Positions 31,124 through 44,130 of a stretch of 64,000 bases of DNA are shown piece by piece; positions within the stretch are counted from its first letter, which is position 1; the number at the start of each line of letters is the position of its first letter. Both the position numbers and the translations under genes were made by a program. The DNA lies in the NCBI RefSeq assembly GCF_050436995.1, contig NC_134747.1:937501-1001500 (forward strand), written 5' to 3'. The stretch is from Anticarsia gemmatalis (Eukaryota; Arthropoda; Insecta; Lepidoptera; Erebidae). The notes beneath the pieces are model-generated. The model had not been told where the DNA came from, did no database searches, and saw only the letters and a program-made list of their open reading frames with translations.

Positions 31124-33329
31124 GTACGTTTTTGGCAATTGTTTAATAATTAGAATTTGATATCCATAGGGTCGTTTTAGGATCATATTTATCGATTTTT
31201 TTGCTTGGGATAATTTCTTCTCACAGCATTTAACTTTGTAGTCGGCAGGCAAATTAAATAGATTTAAACACATTTCGAGTCTCAAAATGTGACTTTGACT
31301 CAAAAAACTATATTTCAGGTCGATAACCTCACGCATATCTTGATATCACCAATTAAGCCAAATTTAGCCATATTTGATACTAAAATCGTTTACAAACAAT
31401 CTCGTATAATAAAGTCATTTCGGCTTTATTCATTGTTCCCCAAACAATAAGATAGTGTGACATCATGGTTAATTCATGAATATAACCTGTTTTATCAGAA
31501 CCTGTTTGTCTTCTCGTAAATTCGCAGGCGGAAGTAGTGTTAGACACACTTTTATATCATTTATTGTTACTATGGAGCTAGAAATAGATACTATTTTGAA
31601 ATAACTATACATTTATTTGAATAATAATATTGCCACATAGGTACAGAATTCTCGTTCTTCAACAAACGACAAAATATAAAGCTCAGTAGCTCGATTCTCT
31701 AGTACTATCGACTACCGACAAGTGGCTAGCTATCGAGAATTTTTTTGCCTGCGGCACCACATGAGCTTTCCGATTTGGTGTCAACCAAAGTTATGTTCAT
31801 GACGGAAAACTTAAACTCGTCTCATTTTGAGAGAACCCAAGTAGTTGAAATCATAATTATACATTTTTTTATAGCTGACCTTAGATTAGATAAGAAGTTT
31901 TGACATGCTAAACTCCGGAATTAATATACCGATTATCAAAAAATCTTTCATTTAAAGTAACATAATCCCGAAGTGCCTTAATTATGAAATTGCAGACTAT
32001 CTAATTAGAAAGTGGAAAACATTTCCTTTTAAAAGTTTTATTGCCAATGTTTAAAAAGCTATAAAGCTACTTTTATTAAGTGCTTATGAAAAATCAATTA
32101 GAGAAACCTTAGTTTCTTGTATCATTGACTTTCTTATTTATAGGCTCGGATCTTTATTTCTTTGACTGTGCAGCAATAAATGCGACGTATTAAGAAGGCA
32201 ATTCTTAGTAGTCTGACCACGTAGTTATAATCGTCGTACGAACTACAGGGTACTGCCAGATTGTAAGATGACGGTTTGTTATCATTCTGGGCAAAGAAGT
32301 GTTGGGTTTTTCCCAATTTTTGTTTCAATATTTAGTCTGGTATGGTTGCTGTCAAAGTACGGAGACGCTCAGCTGAAATACATTCTGCGGCTATTCCCAT
32401 CAGTTATCTACGAATTGTCCGGGTGAAACATACGCCTTATTTTCTTAGTTGAGTATTTTCTAGATACAGAAACCGTACGGTTTTCCAAATATGACTCAAT
32501 GTAAAACAATAGCTGTATAAGCCACCTCAGGGCTCATCAACGCCAGCTAGAATAAAAGTTGAAGTGGTCGTCTTGACTGAAATCATCATCATCATCATCA
32601 TCATCATTAGAATATGTCCAATAAATTAGTATTGCATTATATCGATTTTTTAAACACACCTTTAATCTAGTAAGCACCTTTTTAGTGATTATCAACTAAA
32701 AGAAACATCCTTTCGTGCCTCAAAGCTGTACTCTAAGTCAGTAAACACACTGACAAATAGATCCTAATCTTTCATGTCGTTCTCCTTTAAAACTGCGGAA
32801 GTCATGTCGCTTAGCGGAAAGCGCTGAGACAACGTACTTGTATACATAACAACACCTCCTTGTTAGCGTGTAGCCTACTAAGCGACGGGCTAGACAAAAA
32901 ACACATACATACATACATTTTGTACACAAAAGAAGTACAAATACAAACTAACTATTCATTCATTTAGAGTGAATTCAATCTTTAGTCAAACGATCAATGA
33001 ATTTTCGTTAGTTCCCGAAAGTAGCCTTAGCTAGAATCTCTTAGCAGAACTAAACCACGCGATTTTCAGGATTTTATAAGACTTTCGTGAGTGAGCGGTC
33101 TCCATGCCGCTGCACGGCGCTTTATTAAATGGACAGTTAAGATAACTCATTCAAAAAATTTTCAAATTCAGCCAACTCGAGTTTTTGGGGCTATCAAAGA
33201 CAGCAGTAACGACGATGATTTCCATTTTTTAAATAGTTGTTGGGTATTGTACAGTTCCCTGCCCTATGTGAAAGAGGCTCCTTTCCGGGTGATCTATGGT
33301 CGGCATTCCTCTAGAAAAAAAAAACAGAT
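31124..33329. other. Non-coding or intronic, few repeats
   Basis: 31683-31750 is a TCGATAG-type MITE fragment. 32354-32410 is a decayed piece of the 5S-like SINE (GTACGGAGACGCTCAGCTGA). 32583-32609 is an (ATC)n microsatellite. No second exon for the 30877 protein was recognised. Confidence 0.5.
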
Positions 33330-33655
33330 GTAATCTAACTTGAGCAGTGATAACCGAGTGGTATAAGTTGGTACATCCCATATAAGTAGTGGCAGGTTCG
33401 AACCCGAGGCAACACACCAGTGACTTTTCCGAGTAATGTGTGTATTAGAAATAATTATCACTTGTTCCAACGGCGAAGGAAAACATCGTGATGCAACCTT
33501 GCATACCTGAAAGTTCTTTAAAACAGATCTTCAAGGTATGCAAAATCCCCAACCCGCAATTGGCCCCCGTGGTGGACTCACGGCCTAACCCCACACTCAC
33601 AACGGGAGGAGAACCTTGCCCAGCAGTGAGACAGTAATAGGTTATAATCTATTCA
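33330..33655 (+). repeat. tRNA-headed SINE with CCCAGCAGTGAGAC tail
   Basis: Head with GATAACCGAGTGGTATAAGT and B-box-like AGGTTCGAACCCG, long middle (GGAAAACATCGTGATGCAAC), end GGAGGAGAACCTTGCCCAGC AGTGAGACAGTAATA. This links the common 'CCCAGCAGTGGGAC' tail to a tRNA-like head. Confidence 0.75.
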
Positions 33656-33884
33656 GAAAGTCCTTGGCCTTTCTTAACCTCTCGATAAACCAATTTAAAA
33701 CGGAAATGTAATAGCTAATGAATATTTTATCTAAATGTATAAAGTAATATGGGTCATATGATACCGTTAGTGTTGAATGAGAACATTCATTCACACTTGT
33801 TATGTGAGAGATAAGGATCGGAGAATTTTATATAGCGGCTTATGACATCAACTGCTAATTGGAAATGTTGATTCATATTTTAGG

Positions 33885-34035
33885 TATTTCGTATAAAAAA
33901 GAATTGCTCTTATGTCGTGGGAACTTTTAAATATATAGAAACAATGAACACAAAGTTCAACCAGACAAGAATCGAACCCATGACCATTCAACGCACTTAG
34001 AAACCATCGTAACCACTGTGCCGTCGCCGTTTTAT
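33885..34035 (-). repeat. tRNA-like SINE (CCATTGCGT family), degenerate
   Basis: Reverse of the 19327 family: AGAATTGCTCTTATGTCGTG, AAGAATCGAACCCATGACC, and ACCACTGTGCCGTCGCCGT. Confidence 0.7.
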
Positions 34036-34842
34036 TGATAAAGTTTACTTTGGATGATTTAAAATTAAAATTTTAGTCACTGTAATAACTCACATACTTG
34101 GATTTCTACAACGAAGATGCCAGCTTCTTACAATAATTACCTTCTTTAAGACATCTTAGATTAAAGCGCATGATACGATTTCGTACAATTCTTCATAGGA
34201 ATTTACCAATAAAGTTCAATGACCGCAAATCAAAAGGCTTGTCCATTTTAACCGTATTATTTTAAAACATGCAATCTCTATATTTTTGCGAAGGTTAAAC
34301 CCAAAGTTTATATCAAACAATAAACTTCCTTTCGACCTCCTTATAAAGGCCAAAGATATCTTTAAAAATATAATTACGTCGTTAAATTAAACGCAAATAA
34401 GACCACACATTAAGATAAACTTGAAACAGAATCGAACCCTGTACTTTTCTCATTCATTCACTTGAAAACTGGTAATAATATAGATCAGATTCCGACCTCG
34501 TTTGCACAATTTCTTTTCGGACAACTATATTCCGAGTAGGGATGCAAACTGTGTATCGATGGTTTAAAAGAAAAATATCATTTTATAAGTATCGTATTAT
34601 GTAAGCATCGATGATGATAATTTCATTATAAGATATCGCTCTTTCTTTTAAATTACAACACACAACGCAATTAAACACATTCATACGTGAATGAAGAAAG
34701 TTATATGCTTGTACGGAAATTTTAAAGAACGTCCCAAAGAGCTGATTGAAAAGAGCTTTTACAAGTTTCTATGTTTTGATACGTAAATTTTATTTTCTTA
34801 AGCAGTTAGTGGACGCATGCAAATATTTTTTATTATTTTATT

Positions 34843-35222
34843 TAGTGGTCAACTTAGTGTCATAGTAGTTCAGCCATTCAGAAGCTGTTGCACATGGCTT
34901 AACTACTGTTATCCTTGTAGACAAGTGGGACCGACTTTTTACGTGCCTTCTTAGCATGGACATCGTAATCTCTCTCTCATTGTATGGTTAGTGTTCAACC
35001 TAGTGTCAAAGTTGTTCAAGCCCGAAGGCCTTTGACGTGGCTTTACGACTGTAATCTTAATTGACAACAACCGGGACCGACTTTTAACGTGCCCTCCGAA
35101 GCACGGAGATGCACAGCTCATATACCACTATGCGGTCACCCATCTATGGATTGACCGCGCCAACGTTTGTTTAACCCGCAGATCGTTTACCGATCGGTGA
35201 GCGCAACTAGCTATGGGCGCCT
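34843..35222 (-). repeat. Two 5S-like SINE copies in tandem
   Basis: 34843-34970 is a short diverged copy; 34976-35222 is nearly full length (TGTATGGTTAGTGTTCAACC ... TTACCGATCGGTGAGCGCAA). Same orientation. Confidence 0.85.
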
Positions 35223-35664
35223 TCATCGTAATAAAAAATATCGATATCGACTTTTCATTACGGCCTGCATCCTTAATTCTGGGGTCCAATTGATGCAAAT
35301 TGCCATGGTTCCCAACTGGTTAGCGTAACCTTTAGCAACCGGGTCGCGACTTCCGCGGAATGACTTAATTTATTGATGATATTATGACAGTTAGGACTTG
35401 TTTATGGATAATGAGACTGCAAGAGATTTTGGAGGTGTTGTGTTCCAAGAAATTTGTCCATTGGCAGATTTTTGAAGTGTAATGACCTCTGACTTCATGA
35501 ATAAGGCATAAAATTTATTTTTCCAGTGATTTGGTAGTATTTTTCGGAGGGTTAAAGAGCTGAAATGTTCGAAAAGCTGTATTATTATTATTATTCTTAG
35601 CCTTGAGCTAAACTACGCTATATTTATAGTCTCCGAGATTTTATTTTAAGAGGATATATTTTTT

Positions 35665-35831
35665 AGAGATAGCATGCACTAGTGTTTTTTGTCACAGTGT
35701 ACATCACTGTTAATGAAGGTGCGCACATTTGGATACTTGACAATTGGGTGACTTTTGGTCCAAGGGTGATGTACACGGTGACAGTGACGCAACAGTCACG
35801 GTGACAAAAATCACTAGTGCGCGCTATCCCT
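35665..35831. mobile_element. MITE with ~33-bp inverted ends
   Basis: GATAGCATGCACTAGTGTTT...GTCACAG at the left pairs with GTGACAAAAATCACTAGTGC GCGCTATC at the right. Internal GTGTACATCAC/GTGATGTACAC extends the pairing. Superfamily not assigned. Confidence 0.75.
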
Positions 35832-36142
35832 TAGTGTTAATTGCTTTATAGCCTATCATATTCGCATAACCAATCACCATCTTTGACCCAGACGTTTTGA
35901 CTTTGATAACAAACCTGAGTTAATTTATTAGCTGAAAGCACGTCATATCGAGTGTGATAAGCTGGTTAGAAATAATTATTTTTGCCTAAAATCTTTAACA
36001 AGTTGAAACATGTAAGGTTTCATACAATCGTTTCTTACAGATTATGGCAATATTTGTCTTCTAACTGACGAGGAGAATCTATTCAATTTGATGCGATTTT
36101 CTTTAATATGTAATTTTGTGTTGATTTTTGCATGTTTTAATT

Positions 36143-36513
36143 AGAGGAGCTCGTGGTTTAGTTAACGACAGCCGCGCAGATCGATCTCTGAGGTTAAGCC
36201 ATGCTTGCCGAGGTTGTTCTGTGGATGGGTGACCATCTTACACATATCGAGTTCCTCTGTGTTTCGGAAGGCACGTTAAATTGTGGGTCCCGGCTGTCAT
36301 TTTCGAAGATCTTTGACAGTCGTAAACAGTAGTCAGAAGAAAGTCTGACAACCAGTCTTACCGAAGGGTATCGTGTAATATCCCAGGTAACTGGGTTGTG
36401 GAGGTCAGATAGGCAGTCGCTCCATGTAAAACACTGGAATTCAGCTGCATCCGGTGAGACTGGAAGCCGACTCCAACACAGTTTGGAAAAAAAAGCTAAG
36501 CTGATATATAATA
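36143..36513 (+). repeat. 5S-like SINE II, 371 bp, perfect 16-bp TSD
   Basis: TTTGCATGTTTTAATT flanks both sides (36127-36142, 36514-36529). The head contains the 5S-like block (GAGGTTAAGCCATGCTTGCC, GTGGATGGGTGACCATC). The middle TTTCGGAAGGCACGTTAAAT is shared with the other 5S-like family. The tail AGACTGGAAGCCGACTCCAA is the common lepidopteran RTE-like 3' end. It appears to be a recent insertion. Confidence 0.93.
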
Positions 36514-37076
36514 TTTGCATGTTTTAATTCCGATTCAGAATATGTACTGGCTCCATTTAGTCTCGTGTTACGTACGCGTGCAAATAAATGATCTTGCATT
36601 TCAATAACAGGTTATTTTGACCTGAAAAAATGTTGTTGCTTAAATTTTATATTATATTTAGTTTTAAAGACAAGGTCGATGGAAGCAAATTCTGGTAAAG
36701 ATTTTATACCAACATCAAAAAAAGGGAATTCTCGGGTTTTATGTTTTTTTTCATTTTTGTTACTTAGTGGCAGTACATTGATTGAATGGTTTTTATTTTG
36801 TTTATTATATATGGGCAGCACCGATTCCTTCCATGTTCATCCCCTGTGGTCCCGTTTAAATTGTATTGAACACGTATAGGATAGCTTTATAGTAGAAAAT
36901 CGGACAGAGATGTTATTCAATTTGGTGCCACTTTATCTATCGGATAGGTTATCCCACACTTACCTATAAATTACGAAGCTGGCTCTTTATATAATTGCGT
37001 CAAAGGACGTCTTCCAGTTTTAATGTTGTCAGTAAACTAACGAATTTAGCCAGCGCTTAAAACTTCTTCATAATGT

Positions 37077-37438
37077 CCTCCTAGCCGATATATGGCTACG
37101 GCGGTCAGTTTCATTGAACCTGGCCATCAGCTGTGCAGGACTTTGTTTATAGTGTCCAAGTGTGTGCACAATACACAGGTACACTCTCTATTCCATCACT
37201 CTCATAGTTTGGTAGGACGGATAACCGACACGACCAGTGAGAGGTCAGGCGCAGGACCGACGGCTTTACGTGCTCTCCGAGGCACGGAGGTCTTCGACCT
37301 CAACTTCCTAACTCCGGGCAATCTCTAAGAAATTCCTAACAGAAAATCTCAGAAAAGACTTTTTGGCCCGACCCAGGATTCGAACCCGAGACCTCTCGCA
37401 CCGCAGTCGCATATACTACCGACCGCGCCACAGAGGCA
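37077..37438 (-). repeat. tRNA-like SINE (third family), about 360 bp
   Basis: On the minus strand: GCCTCTGTGGCGCGGTCGGT (A box), GGTCTCGGGTTCGAATCCTG (B box), AAAAAGTCTTTTCTGAGATT, then CCGTGCCTCGGAGAGCACGT and CCTAGGAGGACATTATG-type end. The body shares a CCGTGC..CGGA..GCACGT block with the 5S-like SINEs. Confidence 0.82.
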
Positions 37439-38389
37439 GTCAAACTTCTTTATAGTGAAATAGCGTTCATAGTTCCTTAAGTTTACTGTCTTAGCTGTTT
37501 GTCCGAGCAAACTTTTCTATCTAATATTATGAATAAAACAGTCTAAGAAACTTGGAACCATCAGCATTCATCAAGCAAGGACCCTAAGCGAATAATTACG
37601 ATCATAGCCGAAGTAACCCGAGATGAAGAGAACCTATTAAAAGATAACTGCCTGAGGTCAATGAAAGATAAACCTGTTTTGTTGCAAAAAAAGCTTCACG
37701 CAAATCTATCCAGCCGTTGTTGAGATTATGACACATGATATACGAACATCTGTGTTTTGTAGGCACGTGATTGAGTGGCCTTGGAGTGCGCGAGGTTAAG
37801 CTGATTGTCTGCGGTTTGGATTTTGATGGGTGGCCGTTTGTAGACTTACAATCAGGCCGTACGTTAACTATAGCTATACAAATCATGTTTTTTTTTATTT
37901 AAGTTACTGAAAATCATTAGACCCTTTTAATCAATGGTATGTCGCGCCTGCAGTGCCCGAAGGTACAGAGGAGGCACTTTTCGGGCCACAAATTTCAGGC
38001 TACGATTATTAGAGTTAGAGTATTCAAATGAAAATTGAAAAACCTACTAACCGCATTTTACCCGTCTCAAGAGTTAAACCCAACACTTAATGATCAGCAT
38101 TCATAGATTGTAGAATTAACAATTAATTAAATACTAAAAGTCATTAATAAATTACAATCTCTACAAAAGCAAGTGCAACCGCAAAATATCCCTAGTTATA
38201 ATATAAATGTAGGTCCAGACAATGTTAGGAAGTTCCATTCAAGAGCAGAGCAGGTTATCGAGAGAGGTCATTGAACCGCGGTACCGTTGTCAAATCCATT
38301 CATGCACTGATAACAGATACGCTTACAATTGGGTTTTACCCTGATTTTTCTGCTAGTATAAAAAATAAAAAAAATAAAATGGGTATTAT

Positions 38390-38458
38390 CCATTGGTTTT
38401 TGTAAGAAATAGTCTCTTACTGACTGAGTAAGAGATAGTCTCATACAAAAGCCAATGG
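38390..38458. other. 69-nt precursor-like hairpin
   Basis: CCATTGGTTTTTGTAAGAAA...CTTACT pairs with AGTAAGAGATAGTCTCATAC AAAAGCCAATGG. The stem is about 32 bp with a few mismatches and a short loop. Size and shape resemble a pre-miRNA, but a tiny MITE is equally possible. Confidence 0.7.
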
Positions 38459-38530
38459 GTGAGATGGCCCAGGTTCGATTTAGTAATTTAGGTTTTTAAG
38501 CGCTTTCCCAAACTTGTAATTAAGTGCATG

Positions 38531-38842
38531 TACTTATATAATATTTCGACTGCTACACCCGAAAGTATAGGAGATGTATGAATTACAGCCACGTTTCGCT
38601 TTTAATATTGGTCCCATGTAAAAGGGGGCAAGTCTATTGCCATATACCGGGTACGTTACCAAATTTTAGGTTACTGATCATTTTTTTGATAGTCTGTAGT
38701 TTGGTAACGTTCCCGATATAAAACAATAGGCTTGCACCCTATTTATTACACGGGACTAACATTGTTAATGGCGAAACGCGAGTGTATTTTTTACACCTCT
38801 GCTTACACCCTCGGGTATAACAGGCGTGATATTATATTATGT
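38531..38842. mobile_element. Foldback MITE, ~310 bp
   Basis: Long imperfect arms: CACGTTTCGCTTTTAATATT GGTCCCATG (left) against CACGGGACTAACATTGTTAA TGGCGAAACGCG (right), and ACGTTACCAAA / TTTGGTAACGT near the centre. Partial copies at about 42050-42180 and 62485-62535. Confidence 0.82.
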
Positions 38843-38869
38843 ATAAATTAGGAAACACCAATAGCACTT

Positions 38870-38940
38870 TGTACGACACGGGAATCGAACCCGAGACTCG
38901 TGAACAGCAGTCACACACACTACCAACCACATTTTTACAC
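38870..38940 (-). repeat. tRNA-like SINE head
   Basis: GGGAATCGAACCCGAGACTC (B box reversed) then ACACACACTACCAACCACAT; similar layout to 37380-37438. Confidence 0.6.
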
Positions 38941-39772
38941 TGACCCAAAATTTATGTAAACTTTATATAAAACAATTTGCATGAAATATTTCCACATTTA
39001 ACCCTTCGGTCACCCATCAATATTGTAAGTGTATAACGGTGCCCTGTCATAACAAAATGTTATTAATAACAATTTAAAACACGAATATGAACCAGAATAA
39101 TAAGTTATTGTGATTTGTGTGACGTTTGATGCCCGAGTCGGGCATTTATTTACCCGAGAAGAATTTATTATGTTTATTATGTACATTTAAGGGCAAAAAT
39201 ATACACTGGCAATTTTTTAACGTCATTTTATAAAATTACAGCGTTTATCTTCAAAATGATCGTAATATGGGTAGGTATATTAGTATAAAGTGATACCTTT
39301 GTCCTGTAGTGTATAATTCGAGGTGATAAATATATCAGTGAGAACTATGTATTCGCGGTTACTAAATCTTAGTTGAAATAGTCACTATTTGACTACCGAC
39401 GAACTTTTGTTCTACGTTATTTCCCTATGTTCTGAGCTAAGAGATACAGAAAGGGGTCTGGAATGCCTCATTCTTGATAAAAGCCTGTATTTTCATTTTT
39501 TTTTACATTTTGTCAATATTTTATTACACCAAAATGTCCACGAATATACATATCAACATTTTTATCAGATACTATATTTTACATATTCTGTATATTTTAA
39601 ACTTGACAATCTTTTGACATCATCGCATGTATTATTTAGCTACTTACATATAAGTACGACAACATCATGACAGACATACATACATACATACATAGAAAAA
39701 CGCATTTTTCCCATTGGGCTAAGCAGAGACGGAGAATAAGCATAGATTGATTCATTCACATTTATATATCAT

Positions 39773-40019
39773 TAGCTGACCCGCGCAACTTCGCTTGCGT
39801 CACATAAGAGCGGATGGGTAAACATTTTCCCCGTTTTTGTAACATTTTTCACTGGTTCTCTGCTCCTATTGGTAATAGCGTGATGACTATAACCTTCCTC
39901 GATAAATGGACTATCTAACGCTGAAATAATTTTTCAAATCGGACCAGTAGTTCCTGAGATTAGCGCGTTCAAACAAACAAACTCTTCAGCTTTATAATAT
40001 TATAATATTAGTATAGATT
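39773..40019 (+). repeat. 'CGCGCAACTTCGCTTGCGTC' repeat copy
   Basis: TAGCTGACCCGCGCAACTTC to CTTTATAATATTATAATATT AGTATAGAT; one (ACAA) run shortened. Non-coding. Confidence 0.9.
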
Positions 40020-40328
40020 AGTATAGATGTCATACAGGACCGTATATACCTATAGTAGTACATGCATAATAACAAATGTAATATATTAGTCCAATAATTG
40101 AAGAGATCGTTTTAAATGTAATGATTTATTCTGCAGCGCGGCACCGCGGCGGTACGAGCCCGTGAGAGGCACAACTCGATCTACAATTGAATAATAACAA
40201 GCCGTTATGTTGATATCATGTAGGGTAACCAGTACAGTTAGTGGACTGTACGACAATAATATTTTTGGTGGTCTACTATTTTTTTAAAACCTGTATAGTG
40301 GCTAAAATGCTGTAGTATTATCTTATAC

Positions 40329-40590
40329 TAGCTGACCCGCAAAACTTCGCTTGCGTCATATAGGAGAGAATGCGTCATAAATTTCCCCATTTTTGTAACA
40401 TTTCTTACTGGTATTCTGCTCCTTTTGATCGTTGCGTGATGTTATATAGCCTATAGCTTTCCTCAATAAACAGGCTTTTCAACAGTAAAATAATTTTTCA
40501 ATTCGCACTAGTTGTTCCTGAGATTAGCTCGCTGAACCAACCAAACAAAAATAAACAAACTCTAAAATTTTATAATACTTGTATAGATTT
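40329..40590 (+). repeat. 'CGCGCAACTTCGCTTGCGTC' repeat copy, diverged
   Basis: CTAGCTGACCCGCAAAACTT to ATTTTATAATACTTGTATAG AT. The same order of motifs as the copy 300 bp upstream. Confidence 0.88.
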
Positions 40591-43500
40591 CTTAAAATAT
40601 TTACGCAAGGTTATCGTTACGCAGGAATCGTCATTAAAAAAATATATATCAATATTTATAAGAGTTTGATATTTATTCATTTAGTTCATCAGTTTAATAC
40701 CAATTTCCATACAAAAACGTTTTAACAATCTTGAAAATTAATTAAATTTCTAAAATGAATACCTTTTTACCTAAAACGTTATTTTCTCGCAGTAAAAGCA
40801 TAAAATGTTAAGCAACTGCTCAATAAAGTACGTTGTAAGCACGTTAAAGTAATTATCTAATTATCAAGTAATCAAGGGACTACCGCATACACATATTATC
40901 TGAAACAATGTCTTAAAAACAAGATGGCTGACGTAAATCTCCTCGTAAATTGACTTAATCTTGCATGTAATTTAATAATTAAAGTGATTAGTTTAGATTG
41001 CGACTTGGCTTGTAGTTTATAAAGTTATCAACATATAAAGCTATTCCGTTACTGACTCACACCGCAAAGCCAAAAACTACTGAATGCAAGAAGCTCAAAT
41101 TTCCTTGAAGAGTGCAGGATAACTTAGAGAGGATTTTCGGAAATTCAACATCTGAGGGCGTGAAATTTTGTACTTAAAAAGCTGTATGTCTATATGGAAA
41201 AAAAGAAGTTAATACTCTGTGTGGAAATCAAGAGTTAGCCCTAAAATACATATATTTTATATTTATATTCGTGTTTCGTATTAATATTATGCGCGCTAAA
41301 ATCTATGTTTGTTTGCTATTACGCCTAAGCCAGCTTAGCGACAGTTAAAAGCCTGAAAGGTTACATTTTGCAAAATTTTACCGCTAAAAGTTTTTTGTAT
41401 TTTAAAGTTCATATAACATGAATAAAATTCGTACCGTTGTATTACTTAAATTGCAAGTAAAACATTTTATTCTACTCTACGCAAATGCAATACGAGCAAT
41501 ACCTAAGCCTTATTAAAATAAAACACTCAGAGAAAATTCCAGTCAGGTATTACAACTTGTCCAGCGATCTGAATAGATAGATGTCTGTAGAGAGGCAAAT
41601 TGCGACCGGTGTCTGACACTAATTGAGTTGTTTGGACTTAGATGTCTGAGATCTAGACATTAGTGTCACAGATACAGATGCTTGATAGTAAGCTTCTTGT
41701 ATATGTCTGGATTATTACGGTATTTGTGTAACTTGATTGAGATATTAATTTAATAGTAGTAGCTTAACGTAGTAATAGTATATGTGCCTTGTTTAGGATT
41801 GGAACACGTAATTTGGTTTTTAATATTAATTTAAATGCTAATGTTGCTCCAGTTTGTCACAAATTAGCGACCTCGCACGATTTCCCTGACGAAAAAAAAG
41901 TTTTAGCTCGACCAGGCCGAGAAAAATAGTGACTCTGTGGCGCAGTCAGTAGAAAGTCCAACTGCTTAGCATGATGTCTCTGGTTCGATTCCGGGGTTGG
42001 CTGAAGTGCTTAGACTTTACTTATTTCTTTTAGCATATTTTCAATAAAAGCTCGGATATGATATCGTGCCCGATATATGGCAATACACTCGCGCTTTATT
42101 ATATGGGACTGACATTGTAAATGACGAAACGCGGGTGTATTCCATTCTCCTCTGCCTACACCTTCGGAAATAACAGGATGCTGTTAAAAATACATGAAAT
42201 ACTAAATGAAATGGTTCTGGGAACACATAAAATGCTTTACATTTGCCCATAAGCCCCTGCACAGTTAATTCCCACGTAAAGACCAATTAAAACCATCTTA
42301 TACAGTGTTTAGTTAACTTTTATGGTCACAGGTACTACGATCAAATTAAACTAAAGGCCATTTTATTAGCGCCGATCTTATTGAATACTGTAATTAAACA
42401 ATAAAACTCAATAGTATCGGGATACTCGGTTTCCTCCTGACTTTACTTGGAGTTCTTAATTAAAATGATTGAAATCTTCTTATATATGTATGTAAAAATG
42501 AACCACTAAATGTGTTGCTAAGTTCAGATCTCAAGAATCGTGTCTTAAAATTGTTTTTAAGACACGGGAAAGGTTTTTAAGGAGAGAAAAAACGCAAAGA
42601 AAGTTCGAAAGTGAAACTAGTGTAAAATAAATGTAAAACATACTAATCCATACTAACTAATATAAAAGTCTTGCTGCTATGTTTTTACTGGTAAATCGTT
42701 GAACAGTTAGAAAACATTTTCATAGAGATAGTAGAGACAAAGGTTGAAACATAGATGCTTTTTCAATAAATACTAAGGGTTTAAAATAGGGATTGAAAGA
42801 TTACATGTGAGTGGAACCGCTTGAGTCACATAGTTGAAGTTGTATTTACCTCTACACATTTTTGTGGTTATTGTGATGACTTTTTGTCTTAGTTTTTACT
42901 ACAGATCGACAGACGGAACTCTAGGTTTTGCTATATCCATAGTAATATAACTGCCAATGTATTAAGTGAGTTTAATTATCTAGTTTCATAGCTACCGTGT
43001 TAAGTTTTTAAATTTAATTGCTTTTGTTGATTAGGTTCGTAATAAACAGTAGTTATTTTAATGTATGTGTCCTGTGTATATGCAATTTCTCAGGTGGTAA
43101 TGTTTTTTGATAAAAAAAATTCTAACGACTTTTTCGCCGAGAATACAAAAGGGATTAGGCCCTAATTTGAGTTGGGGAGGCTTAAGGGAGAGGCTTTAAG
43201 AACTTTTAGACATGAAAAGTTTTCATTTATTTTTAGACAAAGTGATTGTTATATTTGAGATGTCTTGTTGTCTTGAGATTCGGATTCTCGTCACCTTTCG
43301 TAGAAAGCAAATGCTTATAAGTACCACTCGCTTGCATTGGTGTGAGTATAATTTTATTTGTATACTAAAATTGCCACAAAGCTTTATATCGTATAAAAGA
43401 AATTAAGTACATTGTCATGCGTTTAAAATTATAAAGCTCAAAAATAACAACGACCTGCCGAGAAGTGTAACACTCACCCTACACCGTAGTGATGTGCTTG

Positions 43501-43639
43501 CTACAATCAATCATTGAAATGAGACAATCAATCTCTGCGCGGTACACGCAAATATACAACAATACATTCTGATGTCCACACATAGAGGGCCTTATAACTG
43601 TGTTCTTAGGCTGTTTAAATGTAGATAACTAGATCGCTA
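40591..43639. other. Non-coding, one SINE and one MITE fragment
   Basis: 41930-42020 is a tRNA-like SINE head (GTGACTCTGTGGCGCAGTCA, B box TGGTTCGATTCC). 42050-42180 is half of the 38531-type MITE. Otherwise AT-rich without recognised content. Confidence 0.5.
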
Positions 43640-43832
43640 TTCATTAGTTTATATAAAATTCGCGCGTCACAGTTTTCGTTACCGTACTCCTCCGAAACGG
43701 CTTGACCGATTCTCATGAAACTTTGGTGAGCATATTGAGTAGGTCTGAGAATCGGCCAACATCTATTTTGCCCCTAAGTGACACTTTTTTTATTTTTTTT
43801 ATTATAACAACGTTTGCCGGGTCAGCTAGTTA
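43640..43832 (+). repeat. Non-LTR or SINE tail family
   Basis: TTCGCGCGTCACAGTTTTCG, CTCCTCCGAAACGGCTTGAC CGATTCTCATGAAAC and end GTTTGCCGGGTCAGCTAGT, a widely dispersed lepidopteran repeat. Confidence 0.8.
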
Positions 43833-44069
43833 GTTTATAAAAATGTAACTGTACTATAATATTGAGAGAATCTTTTAAAAATAGTTGTAAGCGAAAATAA
43901 ATAAACAGTCTATGAACAAATTCTTTGGTTCACGAGTGATTTATGTAGCTCCCAATTGTAAACATATAGATTAGATACTATGGCAAAAGGCTCAAACGTC
44001 TGAAGCAACTCAAAAGTGTCATGGTGGCTTTGCCACTTTGATGTATAGCATAGCAAAATAAATAATTTT

Positions 44070-44130
44070 GAATTCCGGTAAGACTGGAAGCCGACTCCAA
44101 CATAGATTGGAAGAAAGGCTAGTCTATTAA
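44070..44130 (+). repeat. RTE-like tail fragment
   Basis: TAAGACTGGAAGCCGACTCC followed by AACATAGATTGGAAGAAAGG CTAG, as in SINE II at 36143. Confidence 0.75.

Noticed and set aside
39389..39670. 93-codon frame, one of the longest in the distal half
   Set aside because: AT-rich, Phe/Tyr/Leu-rich composition typical of random AT-rich DNA, no recognisable motif.
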